DNA of 8,540 bases, from assembly GCA_030668065.1 (NCBI GenBank), contig DAOUUS010000055.1:1-8540 (forward strand), given 5' to 3'. Below are positions 1 to 5,570 of the stretch, in pieces. The position numbers and the translations under genes are program-made. The stretch is from Candidatus Methanophagales archaeon (GTDB taxonomy: Archaea; Halobacteriota; Syntropharchaeia; Alkanophagales; Methanospirareceae). How positions within the stretch are numbered: the first letter of the stretch is position 1; every line of letters starts with the position of its first letter. The notes below the pieces were generated by a model. That model searched no databases and was not told the origin of the DNA. It saw only the letters and a program-made list of their open reading frames with translations.

Positions 1-470
1 AGAGCCGCGGCTGTTGGTTCGTTTATTATTCGAACGACTTCCAGACCTGCAATCGCACCTGCATCTTTAGTCGCCGTCCTCTGGTTATCATTGAAGTATG
101 CCGGCACAGTTAAGACCGCTTTGTCCACTTTATCGCCCAAGAACGCTTCGGCATCGCGTTTTATCTTTTGTAGAATGAATGCGGTTATTTGCTGCGGTGT
201 GTATTCCTTGCCCTGAACCTTCACCTTATAGTCCGAGCCCATCTTGCGTTTGATTGACATCACTGTACCTTCGGGATTGGATACCGCCTGCCGTTTCGCG
301 GGTTCGCCAACCAGCATTTGCCCGTCTTTCGTGAATGCGACATATGACGGAAACGCTTTGCCACCGAGACTAGTCCCCTCTGCGCTTGGTATAATCGTTG
401 CTTTTCCACCTATCAATGCTGATGCTGCTGAATTGCTCGTGCCTACATCTATACCTATTGTTTTTGCCAT
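1..470 (-). CDS. dnaK: DnaK (Hsp70) chaperone, N-terminal part, cut by window edge
   Basis: This is the ATP-dependent Hsp70 chaperone, which binds exposed hydrophobic stretches of unfolded proteins in the cytoplasm and works with DnaJ and GrpE. The window holds 156 codons of the nucleotide-binding domain. The phosphate-binding loop is at residues 7-14 (IDVGTSNS, usually DLGTTNS), then VGEPAKRQAV near 54-63, VPAYFNDNQRTATKDAG at 122-138 and IINEPTAAA at 148-156. After the SIKRKMG segment the chain passes directly to the KVQGKEYTPQQI region, so it lacks the roughly 20-residue insert of Gram-negative DnaKs. This is the known pattern of archaeal and Gram-positive proteins and fits an old transfer from bacteria. 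The ATG at 470 is preceded by a strong ribosome-binding site (AGGGGAG, complement of 478-484). nfo lies upstream instead of the frequent partner grpE. Identification is secure; the C-terminal half is outside the window. Confidence 0.97.
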   Translation of the reverse strand, partial: MAKTIGIDVGTSNSAASALIGGKATIIPSAEGTSLGGKAFPSYVAFTKDGQMLVGEPAKRQAVSNPEGTVMSIKRKMGSDYKVKVQGKEYTPQQITAFILQKIKRDAEAFLGDKVDKAVLTVPAYFNDNQRTATKDAGAIAGLEVVRIINEPTAAA

Positions 471-522
471 TTTTTAACTCCCCTAAATCTTTTAGTATAT
501 TGAGTTATATAGCTGTTTTTTT

Positions 523-531
523 CTTTATAAA
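523..531 (-). promoter_or_regulatory. TATA-like element for dnaK
   Basis: The minus strand reads TTTATAAAG here, preceded by a purine-rich stretch (AAGTTAAAG) that could serve as the TFB recognition element. A transcript starting about 25 bases downstream would have a leader of roughly 30 bases carrying the AGGGGAG ribosome-binding site at 478-484. A second AT-rich candidate (CTATATAAC, 503-511) is closer to the gene. The 86-base gap after nfo therefore probably lets dnaK be transcribed on its own, as expected for a stress gene, although read-through from nfo is possible. Confidence 0.5.
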
Positions 532-556
532 CTTTAACTTGGCATCAGGGATTACC

Positions 557-1399
557 TTACTTGGCAAGTTCTCTCACTTTCTGGATATTCTCTTTGTCGT
601 CTCTCCGAGCATCAACAGGTGTTTCAAGTATCATCGGCAACGCCCTTATGCGGTCGTCTTTGAGTATAACCCGAAAACCATCTTCGCCTATGTATCCTAG
701 CCCTATATGTTCATGCCGGTCCAACCGTGAGTTCAAACCCGCTTTTGCGTCATTCAGATGAATGAGCTTCAGACGGTCAAGGCCTATAGCCTCATCAAAA
801 AGTAGCAGCGTTGTATTCAGAGCCTCAGCAGTCCGCAAGTCGTATCCCGCAACAAATGCGTGGCATGTATCGAAACAGACTCCTATTCTATCCTGATGCT
901 CAATATCGTCTATGATATGGCGTATATCCTCAAAAGTGGTGCCCATACTGTTCTTTGTGCCGGCGGTATTCTCAAGAAGCAGCATCACTTCGTTATCAAC
1001 TGCACGAAATGCCGTGTTTAGCGCGTCCGCAATCCTCAAAAAACCCGCGGGTTTGCCCGAACCTCGATGACTACCCAGGTGTGTGACGATGTACGGGATT
1101 TGTAGAGTCTCGCACCGCCTCAATTCCGTGATAAGTGCTGCTACTGACTTTTCATAGACCTCATTGCTCGGTGCGGCGAGGTTTGGGAGGTAGGGCATGT
1201 GATCCACAGGAGGGATTATCCCGGCATGCTTGACCTTCTCAATGAACCGTTCTATCTCAATCTCTTTGAGTTCCCGGATTTTCCAGCCCCTAGGGTTTTT
1301 CGAAAATATCTGGAACGTATCACAGTCTTTCTCTATTGCTCGGTCCACGGCCTTATCTATTGACCCTGCGATTGAGACATGAACGCCAACGCGAATCAT
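557..1399 (-). CDS. nfo: Endonuclease IV (AP endonuclease)
   Basis: The product is a 280-residue apurinic/apyrimidinic endonuclease of the xylose-isomerase-like TIM-barrel superfamily. It cleaves DNA 5' to abasic sites in base-excision repair using a trinuclear zinc centre. All nine expected metal ligands can be placed: H67 (DHMPYLPNLA), H107 (VTHLGSH), E143 (LLENTAG), D177 and H180 (CFDTCHAF), H214 (LIHLNDAK), D227 and H229 (LDRHEH) and E259 (MILETP). Length matches the family (E. coli enzyme 285 residues), and the protein starts with the usual short strand (RVGVHVSIAGS). The ATG at 1399 is fixed by AGGAG at 1408-1412, eight bases upstream. It ends in TAA, 86 bases before dnaK on the same strand. 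No disruption is visible. Assignment is very firm. Confidence 0.97.
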   Translation of the reverse strand: MIRVGVHVSIAGSIDKAVDRAIEKDCDTFQIFSKNPRGWKIRELKEIEIERFIEKVKHAGIIPPVDHMPYLPNLAAPSNEVYEKSVAALITELRRCETLQIPYIVTHLGSHRGSGKPAGFLRIADALNTAFRAVDNEVMLLLENTAGTKNSMGTTFEDIRHIIDDIEHQDRIGVCFDTCHAFVAGYDLRTAEALNTTLLLFDEAIGLDRLKLIHLNDAKAGLNSRLDRHEHIGLGYIGEDGFRVILKDDRIRALPMILETPVDARRDDKENIQKVRELAK

Positions 1400-1487
1400 T
1401 ATCGGTTCTCCTATCCTAAAAAGATTGATCGCGTTAGTTAAGTACTTTTCGTTTGATCCGTAACTCCGCCTAAAATACGTAATACAC

Positions 1488-1498
1488 TTTTATATTTG
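1488..1498 (+). promoter_or_regulatory. TATA-like element between nfo and the plus-strand ORFs
   Basis: The plus strand reads ACTTTTATATT, a good archaeal TATA-like match. A start about 25 bases downstream would fall a few bases before the ATG at 1526, giving a nearly leaderless message, which suits the absence of a ribosome-binding site there. Read on the minus strand the same bases give AATATAAAAGT, so the element could also drive nfo with a leader of roughly 70 bases. Nothing else stands out in the 126 bases between nfo and 1526. This is motif matching only. Confidence 0.35.
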
Positions 1499-1525
1499 TT
1501 ATGGCAACGTAGCGTAAACAGATTG

Positions 1526-1726
1526 ATGGGCGATGGCAGTGCAACGCTTAACTGGTCTTTACTCTCGCAAGAGCTCGTGGACAAAAAATATACATATGTT
1601 GGCAACATAATCATAGGTGGCGAGGATGCACCGACACTGGTAGATGGTTCCGGGTTTATCAGTGAAGATGCGATGACGAAGCTGGACGAGGGTGTATTGT
1701 TGCGATGGCGAATTCGAAGAGAATAA
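1526..1726 (+). CDS. Small hypothetical protein (66 aa)
   Basis: I do not recognise this protein. The 66-residue frame lies in a stretch with no other gene and has a normal soluble composition: acidic in the middle (GGEDAPTLVDGSG), with a basic, aromatic tail (LLRWRIRRE). It has no signal peptide, membrane segment or cysteine motif. The frame is also open upstream from a TTG at 1496, but the ATG at 1526 lies about 30 bases after the TATA-like element at 1488-1498, which suits a short-leader transcript. No Shine-Dalgarno sequence precedes it. It overlaps the next plus-strand frame by 22 bases, which suggests a coupled pair. It could equally be the remnant of a longer gene. Evidence for translation is only the open frame, composition and upstream element. 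Confidence 0.4.
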   Translation: MGDGSATLNWSLLSQELVDKKYTYVGNIIIGGEDAPTLVDGSGFISEDAMTKLDEGVLLRWRIRRE

Positions 1727-1896
1727 AAATAATACCGATTTCGTCCACACAAAAGCCACTGTTCAAGTTTCTGTGCTCGACTCGTGTCGAAACAGCGGAT
1801 GTGCTAATAAAACAGGAATCAAGAGATACACACAGGAAGACCACAGAGGGGTTATTACAGATAGACCCATCGCTAAAAGAGCAACTAACGGAGTGA
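1705..1896 (+). CDS. Small hypothetical protein (63 aa), overlaps the TMEM175-like 3' end
   Basis: Function unknown. The predicted product is small and basic, with a lysine-rich N-terminus (MANSKRIKIIPIS) and a polar C-terminal half. It has one cysteine, no membrane segment and no motif I can name. The ATG at 1705 sits inside the end of the preceding frame, about ten bases after a GAGGGTG sequence that could act as a ribosome-binding site, so translation could be coupled. From 1763 to 1896 the frame runs antisense to the last 44 codons of the TMEM175-like gene. That gene is recognisable by family to its end, so this frame could be a chance opening. If real, the two genes form a tail-to-tail overlap of 134 bases, unusually long for an archaeon. 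Confidence 0.3.
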   Translation: MANSKRIKIIPISSTQKPLFKFLCSTRVETADVLIKQESRDTHRKTTEGLLQIDPSLKEQLTE

Positions 1897-2395
1897 CCAT
1901 GCCCCGCTTTGTTCCGGAAGCAATGTGTTTAGGGTCCATGCTGCGGTCAACCAACCGATAACTTTTTGTGGCATACACCCAGTTCAAGCTATGTAAAACC
2001 CCTAATATGAACAAATTGAGATCAAAGAACAGTTTCGCTATCGTTTCATCCGGAAAATCGCCACTTAAAGAAGTAGTGAAAGGAACCAGGGCTACGAACA
2101 TGATACAATAAATATTTAGCCAGAGAAGGGTGCGATTGGTTCGTGTGATAAAATGAAATTGATCGTGATGTATTATCCAGAAGACCGCCAGAAGGATAAA
2201 GCTGAGTGCGTAATTAAAGAATTTATGCGCTTGTTCAAACAGCGCGTCATGCAACTGTACTGCCTAGTACGTCCCTACTTCCGGTAGCGCAAGGTTCAAA
2301 ACTAGCAACGTCATTGCGATGGCGTAGATGCCATCTGTTAACGCCTCGATGCGATGGGTTGTCATTCCGGATTCCGAAGCATTGGAGTCGGTCAT
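1763..2395 (-). pseudogene. TMEM175-type (DUF1211) potassium-channel-like protein with in-frame TAG at codon 44
   Basis: Reading through one TAG gives a 210-residue membrane protein of the prokaryotic TMEM175 family, which form leak potassium channels. Codons 1-43 hold the first-helix signature RIEALTDGIYAIAMTLLVL, a variant of the family's R...FSDG motif. After the stop the same frame continues with the second helix (FFNYALSFILLAVFWIIHHD), the WLNIYCIMFVALVPFTT helix, further helices and a short polar tail ending in TGA at 1763-1765. The ATG at 2395 lies seven bases after the DUF6790-type stop, so this is probably the last gene of the cluster. The TAG at 2264-2266 falls in the loop between helices 1 and 2; no bases are missing. 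It may be a nonsense mutation, a sequencing error or a pyrrolysine codon. If it is a stop, an internal TTG (2254) would give only a channel lacking its first helix. Family assignment is firm; status as a pseudogene is uncertain. Confidence 0.75.
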
Positions 2396-2402
2396 TAATA
2401 GT

Positions 2403-2901
2403 TTAAAAACCCATCTTCCATAAAATTAATAGCGCTATCAGCACCACGGGAACTAATAGGTCGGTATACAAGACACTTCCTGCGTTGTAGATAGATGTGT
2501 TCTTAGTTCTAACAATATCTAACACGTGACCGATACCCATAAGGAAGTACATAAAAGAAGCCCCAATCGCAGTTGCCGTCCAGAAATCACCACCGATCCA
2601 GCTACAGAGTACGCCCAAAATACCAAAAGCACCAGACGCCGCCGCAACTTCTTTTTGGAATGGACTGCCAGGCGCCAAAGCCTATACCTTCAGCAATTTT
2701 GTCTGCCGTAGGCTGGTACCAGTGGAGGACGCAGGCACTAATACATTGGATACCAACACACCAGAATAAAAAACTAGCCAAAAACGCTTCTACTGCTTTT
2801 ACGTCATAAACAAGTACGTTTACTGTTGCATAAAATATCGCTACAAGAACGTAAACAACAGAGAAATTCTCCGCCATCTTTTTCAATATCTCTTTAAACA
2901 T
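2403..2901 (-). pseudogene. DUF6790-type integral membrane protein, frameshifted
   Basis: Two consecutive frames make one four-helix membrane protein of about 165 residues. The first (2901 to about 2677) gives MFKEILKKMAENFSVVYVLV and two hydrophobic segments, ending at EGIG. The second (from about 2678 to 2403) resumes with the conserved APGSPFQKEVAAA stretch, a GDFWTAT motif, an FLMGIGH segment and a last helix ending LILWKMGF. I associate GSPFQ.EV followed by GDFW with DUF6790-type proteins; their function is unknown. Deleting one T from the TTT at 2677-2679 restores the whole frame. Without that, the first frame continues into an unrelated tail (SIPKRSCGG). It starts 19 bases after the hydrolase stop and ends 7 bases before the TMEM175-type gene, so it sits mid-operon. 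The change may be a true one-base insertion or an error in a short homopolymer. Confidence 0.72.
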
Positions 2902-2920
2902 TTGATTGCCCGCCTATTGT

Positions 2921-3955
2921 TTAACTCTGCTCACCTGTGATCTCCGCAAAGGTCTTATCAAGCCAGTCAAAGATACGCTGATGTGAAATCGCCATGGCGC
3001 CCATCTGGCAATGCTGTTCGGCGGCATCTTCAACCGTAAAGAGCATGTACTCTTTGGGACATGTTAGAGCATCGTACAATTTTTTAGCCTGCCCGGGGAA
3101 GTCGGACTCTGCCTCGCCATCGCAAACCAGCGTTGGGCAAGTGATTTTATCCGCGCTGCCTTTCATTGTGTAATTAGCGAACTTAAGCATCCACTCGCTC
3201 GGAGATGTCACCCCAAACGTCCACATCCCCTGCTCCATAGCCCACTGCAGCTCAGTATTCGACTTTGCCTTTTCTCTCATCTCATCATCAAAAGCCGATG
3301 GGTTTTGGATTATATACTCTTTAATGGCTTCTGGGGGTTCAGGATATTTAGATACCATGCCTTCGAAGGCATCGAAGACACCTCCGTTTGCGATGCACGC
3401 AGCGATGCGATGCTCATACGCAGCAGCACGTGGTGCAAGATAACCGCCTAAACTCACGCCCATGAGCGCAATGCGATCGGGATCGACTTCTGGTCTTGTC
3501 AAAGCATAGTCAACTACGGGCGTGACCACATTCTCCCAGTCAGGTCGGAAGTGCAGATTCTGCTCGCGGATGACCGCGCCCTGCCCGGGGCCTTCAAACA
3601 CCAGGCAGTTATAGCCTCGCCGCTGGGCTGCGGCACAACCACCGGAATAAAGTTCCTCCGCGGTACCATCAAAGCCAGTTTGCAGGATCAGTGTGGGTCT
3701 GGGTGTATCTGAGTCGTCCACACGGAAAAAATACCCGGGTAGAATTGTCCCCTCATAAGGTATCTCAATTGACTCAAACGGTGACGATAAGAGTTTGCCT
3801 GCCTTGATGAAGCACTCCCTGCTTTTTCGCCCGGTCGCCAGAATACGCGGGTCTGTCGGATCGCCGTGAAGGAAGAATTCGGCTGTGCGGTAGTAAACTG
3901 TAACAATTGCACCTAGTACCACAATACCTATGCCTATTCCAGGTTGCTTAATCAT
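2921..3955 (-). CDS. Membrane-anchored alpha/beta hydrolase (DHPON-hydrolase/FrsA-like esterase)
   Basis: A 344-residue serine hydrolase. An uncleaved N-terminal anchor (residues 6-20, GIGIGIVVLGAIVTV) leads into the family start YYRTAEFFLHGDPTDPRI at 21-38. The catalytic fold then shows the oxyanion strand LILQTGFDGTAEELY (89-103), the FEGPGQGAVIR segment (120-130), the nucleophile elbow GVSLGG with S168, a probable acid near D285 (DGEAESDFPG) and H315 (AEQHCQMGA). The GPGQG signature fits the subfamily of 2,6-dihydroxypseudooxynicotine hydrolase and FrsA-like esterases. The natural substrate cannot be read from sequence. An in-frame start exists upstream (4030), but the ATG at 3955 is preferred because it gives the anchor and overlaps the preceding stop by eight bases (ATGATTAA), typical of coupling. 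The anchor replaces an N-terminal helical region that I expect in homologues, and its DNA matches the 5' end of the neighbouring hydrolase gene. Confidence 0.85.
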   Translation of the reverse strand: MIKQPGIGIGIVVLGAIVTVYYRTAEFFLHGDPTDPRILATGRKSRECFIKAGKLLSSPFESIEIPYEGTILPGYFFRVDDSDTPRPTLILQTGFDGTAEELYSGGCAAAQRRGYNCLVFEGPGQGAVIREQNLHFRPDWENVVTPVVDYALTRPEVDPDRIALMGVSLGGYLAPRAAAYEHRIAACIANGGVFDAFEGMVSKYPEPPEAIKEYIIQNPSAFDDEMREKAKSNTELQWAMEQGMWTFGVTSPSEWMLKFANYTMKGSADKITCPTLVCDGEAESDFPGQAKKLYDALTCPKEYMLFTVEDAAEQHCQMGAMAISHQRIFDWLDKTFAEITGEQS

Positions 3956-3958
3956 TTT
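3899..3958 (-). repeat. 60-base direct repeat, copy 1 (5' end of second hydrolase gene)
   Basis: These 60 bases align without gaps to 4854-4913 with 52 identical positions by my count. They cover three bases before the ATG plus the first 19 codons, encoding the membrane anchor MIKQPGIGIGIVVLGAIVTV. The similarity stops abruptly where the catalytic family sequence (YYRTAEFF) begins. Only one mismatch falls in the central ten bases around GCCTATT, so the match is at DNA level and not merely hydrophobic composition. Confidence 0.85.
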
Positions 3959-4910
3959 TTCGATTCTCAAGGAATGAGAGAGTAATGTTACTAATCTTTT
4001 CAGGGTATTGATACATAAGACCATGCCCACCGCCTTCTATTTGGACTAACCAAGCACCAGGGATTTGTTCTACCATTATTAAGGAGTTTTTAGGTGGAAC
4101 AATAACATCTTCTGTACCTGTAATAAGTAAAGTGGACTTATTTAGATTAACAAGTTGATTATATGTTCCATTCCAGTTTCCAATTGCTTCTACCTGACGA
4201 GCCATATTTTGTGGAGAACCTGTCTCCTTAGGACATGGGAAGCTTTTATAAAAGTCTGGATTTGCCTGTAAGAACTTAGCAGGGAATAGAAGTTTAAAAA
4301 GTCGTTCTCCAATTTCTTCTGGTGTGCCTGTCTGATTAGTAAGAATGCTTAGGGTTTCGGAACTGGCTTCAATAGCTTCTTTTCCTCCACAATCTGAACC
4401 ATAGAGAATAAGCTTATCTACTTTATGCGGATAATTAAGAGCAATTTCTTGTGCAATATAAGATCCCATTGACCAGCCAAACATATCTGCCTTCTCAATA
4501 CCCAGTGCATCCAGAAGACCAGCAGTATCATCTGCAAATAGTTCAATCGTAAACTCTTTATCATAAGAAGTAGTTTCTCCCATTCCTCGGTTATCAAAGA
4601 CAATTACTTGATGTTTTGCAGCAAGTTCTTCGATCATTTTCGGTGGCCATATATCCATCGTACTTCCGTAACCCATTATCAAAATAATTGGTTTACCGTC
4701 ACCAAAGATATTATAACCGATTTCTATATCATCTACCTGGACCATTTTTGGCTTTTGCATTTTGTCCGAAACCGTTTCCAAAGGCGGAGTTGGTGTTACC
4801 GTTACCGCAGGTGTAGCTGTTTCTTCCTCAATGCAGCCTGTAAACATGGCAATTGTAACAATTGCACATACTACTACAATAGCCATGCCTATTCCATTTT
4901 TCTTAATCAT
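3948..4910 (-). CDS. Lipoprotein alpha/beta hydrolase
   Basis: A 320-residue secreted, lipid-anchored serine hydrolase. It opens with a basic start and hydrophobic helix ending in a lipobox (FTGC, C26), then a Thr/Pro-rich spacer (about 30-45). The catalytic domain runs from about residue 60: oxyanion region LIMGYGST (77-84), VFDNRGMGET (104-113), nucleophile elbow GWSMGS with S147, acid D268 in GTEDVIVP, and H296 in GGGHGLMYQYP. This is the classical single-domain hydrolase family (PF00561/PF12697-like), acting outside the membrane; substrate unknown. The ATG at 4910 overlaps the preceding TGA by four bases (ATGA), with AAGGA at 4920-4924 as ribosome-binding site. Its base composition is much poorer in G+C than its neighbour: 20 of 60 bases in 4081-4140 against 39 of 60 in 3541-3600. 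This suggests separate, perhaps recent, acquisition. Intact throughout. Confidence 0.9.
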   Translation of the reverse strand: MIKKNGIGMAIVVVCAIVTIAMFTGCIEEETATPAVTVTPTPPLETVSDKMQKPKMVQVDDIEIGYNIFGDGKPIILIMGYGSTMDIWPPKMIEELAAKHQVIVFDNRGMGETTSYDKEFTIELFADDTAGLLDALGIEKADMFGWSMGSYIAQEIALNYPHKVDKLILYGSDCGGKEAIEASSETLSILTNQTGTPEEIGERLFKLLFPAKFLQANPDFYKSFPCPKETGSPQNMARQVEAIGNWNGTYNQLVNLNKSTLLITGTEDVIVPPKNSLIMVEQIPGAWLVQIEGGGHGLMYQYPEKISNITLSFLENRKND

Positions 4911-4913
4911 TTT
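4854..4913 (-). repeat. 60-base direct repeat, copy 2 (5' end of lipoprotein hydrolase gene)
   Basis: This is the partner of 3899-3958, in the same orientation 955 bases away. It encodes MIKKNGIGMAIVVVCAIVTI, 13 of 20 residues identical to the other copy. Here the segment runs on into the lipobox (FTGC), so this copy makes functional sense as a lipoprotein signal peptide and may be the source copy. Similarity begins three bases before the ATG and ends before the lipobox. Confidence 0.85.
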
Positions 4914-5185
4914 CTTTTATCCTTTTCCATCAGTTCTTTTATCTTCTTCTCTTCCCAGTTTTTGCCCAGCTTGCCCCGTTTCCCAAAGACTCCAATCGCA
5001 TGCCAAATAATCCCTATTCCCCAGAAAACTGTTACCCAGTAGAACCATAGCGCATCCGGGCTGGTAACGAGGTTAATAAAGACGAGCATTATGTTCACTA
5101 CGACATAAACGATTAAATGTTCGTAAAATCACCTTAGCTCACCCGCTCGTTTTTTTGCCCTTTTATATCTTTCTTCTTCAGCCAT
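4907..5185 (-). pseudogene. 2TM-domain membrane protein with in-frame TGA at codon 19
   Basis: With one stop read through, this is a 92-residue protein of the 2TM family (PF13239-like). It has a charged N-terminus (MAEEERYKRAKKRAGELR), a first helix from FYEHLIVYVVVN, a second helix around LWFYWVTVFWGIGIIWHAIG, and the family's basic tail NWEEKKIKELMEKDKRK. The frame is continuous from the ATG at 5185, which has an excellent ribosome-binding site (GGAGGG, 5193-5198). Only the TGA at 5129-5131 interrupts it, in a position where homologues usually have glycine (..KGFY..), so a GGA-to-TGA change is the simplest explanation. A GTG at 5098 could restart translation but would give a protein lacking half of helix 1. 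It is the first gene of the cluster and its own TGA overlaps the next ATG, so loss of its translation could lower expression of the following hydrolase. Function of the family is not established. Confidence 0.75.
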
Positions 5186-5566
5186 TTCTTATCCCTCCCT
5201 TTTTTTAAAAAATGCTGAAAGAATTCAAAGTTTCTGGGTAACATAACATTTTCGGTATGCTATAGTTTTTTTAGTGTATGGCAAAAAATATTTTAGATAT
5301 GTGTTACCGAGAAGGGTTACAGGCTGATTTCTTCAAGACGAAAATACACGAATTTAGCACAATACTACCCCTATTAGCAGTTTAAAGCCGTTTTTATAGT
5401 TGTAGGATAAATACCGATTTATTTAAATTCGAGCCGATAGGGAAAGTTTTGAAAGTGGGTTCTCCAGATAATTAATAGCTATTTTGGCCGGGAGAGTTGA
5501 TTAGGGATAAAATAAGCCCCTTAGTAATTGTTCTTTTGGTAAAGCTTTTCTTTTTAAGAAAAGGTT
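5186..5566. other. Non-coding region between polC and the five-gene cluster
   Basis: These 381 AT-rich bases follow the 3' end of polC and precede the 2TM gene on the same strand. They must hold the cluster's promoter if it is transcribed separately. The only firm element is the GGAGGG ribosome-binding site at 5193-5198. Candidate TATA-like stretches on the minus strand are ACTATAAAAACG near 5390-5401 and AAACTATAGC near 5259-5268, neither compelling. I see no RNA gene, no tandem repeat, no gene remnant and no protein frame worth calling on either strand. Confidence 0.5.
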
Positions 5567-5570
5567 TTAC
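5539..5570 (-). terminator. AT-rich hairpin over the polC stop codon
   Basis: An uninterrupted 8-base inverted repeat (CTTTTCTT at 5545-5552 and AAGAAAAG at 5556-5563, loop of three) is extended after a small bulge by GTAAA/TTTAC, giving a 32-base dyad that includes the polC TAA. In the polC transcript it is not followed by a run of U, so it is not a classical intrinsic terminator. It may mark or protect the 3' end of the message, or be chance in AT-rich DNA. Confidence 0.35.

Noticed and set aside
244..477. Plus-strand open frame opposite dnaK
   Set aside because: It is antisense to an unmistakable DnaK reading and matches no family.
1438..1752. Minus-strand open frame of 104 codons antisense to the small plus-strand ORFs
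   Set aside because: Low-complexity, Ser/Pro-rich composition, no ribosome-binding site, and it ends in the nfo upstream region; it looks like a shadow frame.
4608..5042. Plus-strand frame of 144 codons opposite the lipoprotein hydrolase and 2TM genes
   Set aside because: Antisense to two recognisable genes, with aromatic- and cysteine-rich composition typical of a reverse reading of coding DNA.
5236..5308. Inverted repeat GGTAAC / GTTACC in the leader of the five-gene cluster
   Set aside because: Only six bases long and about 60 bases apart; expected by chance.
5186..5566. Search for tRNA, C/D-box RNA or CRISPR repeats in the longest non-coding stretch
   Set aside because: No cloverleaf, no box C/D pair and no regularly spaced repeats could be found by eye.
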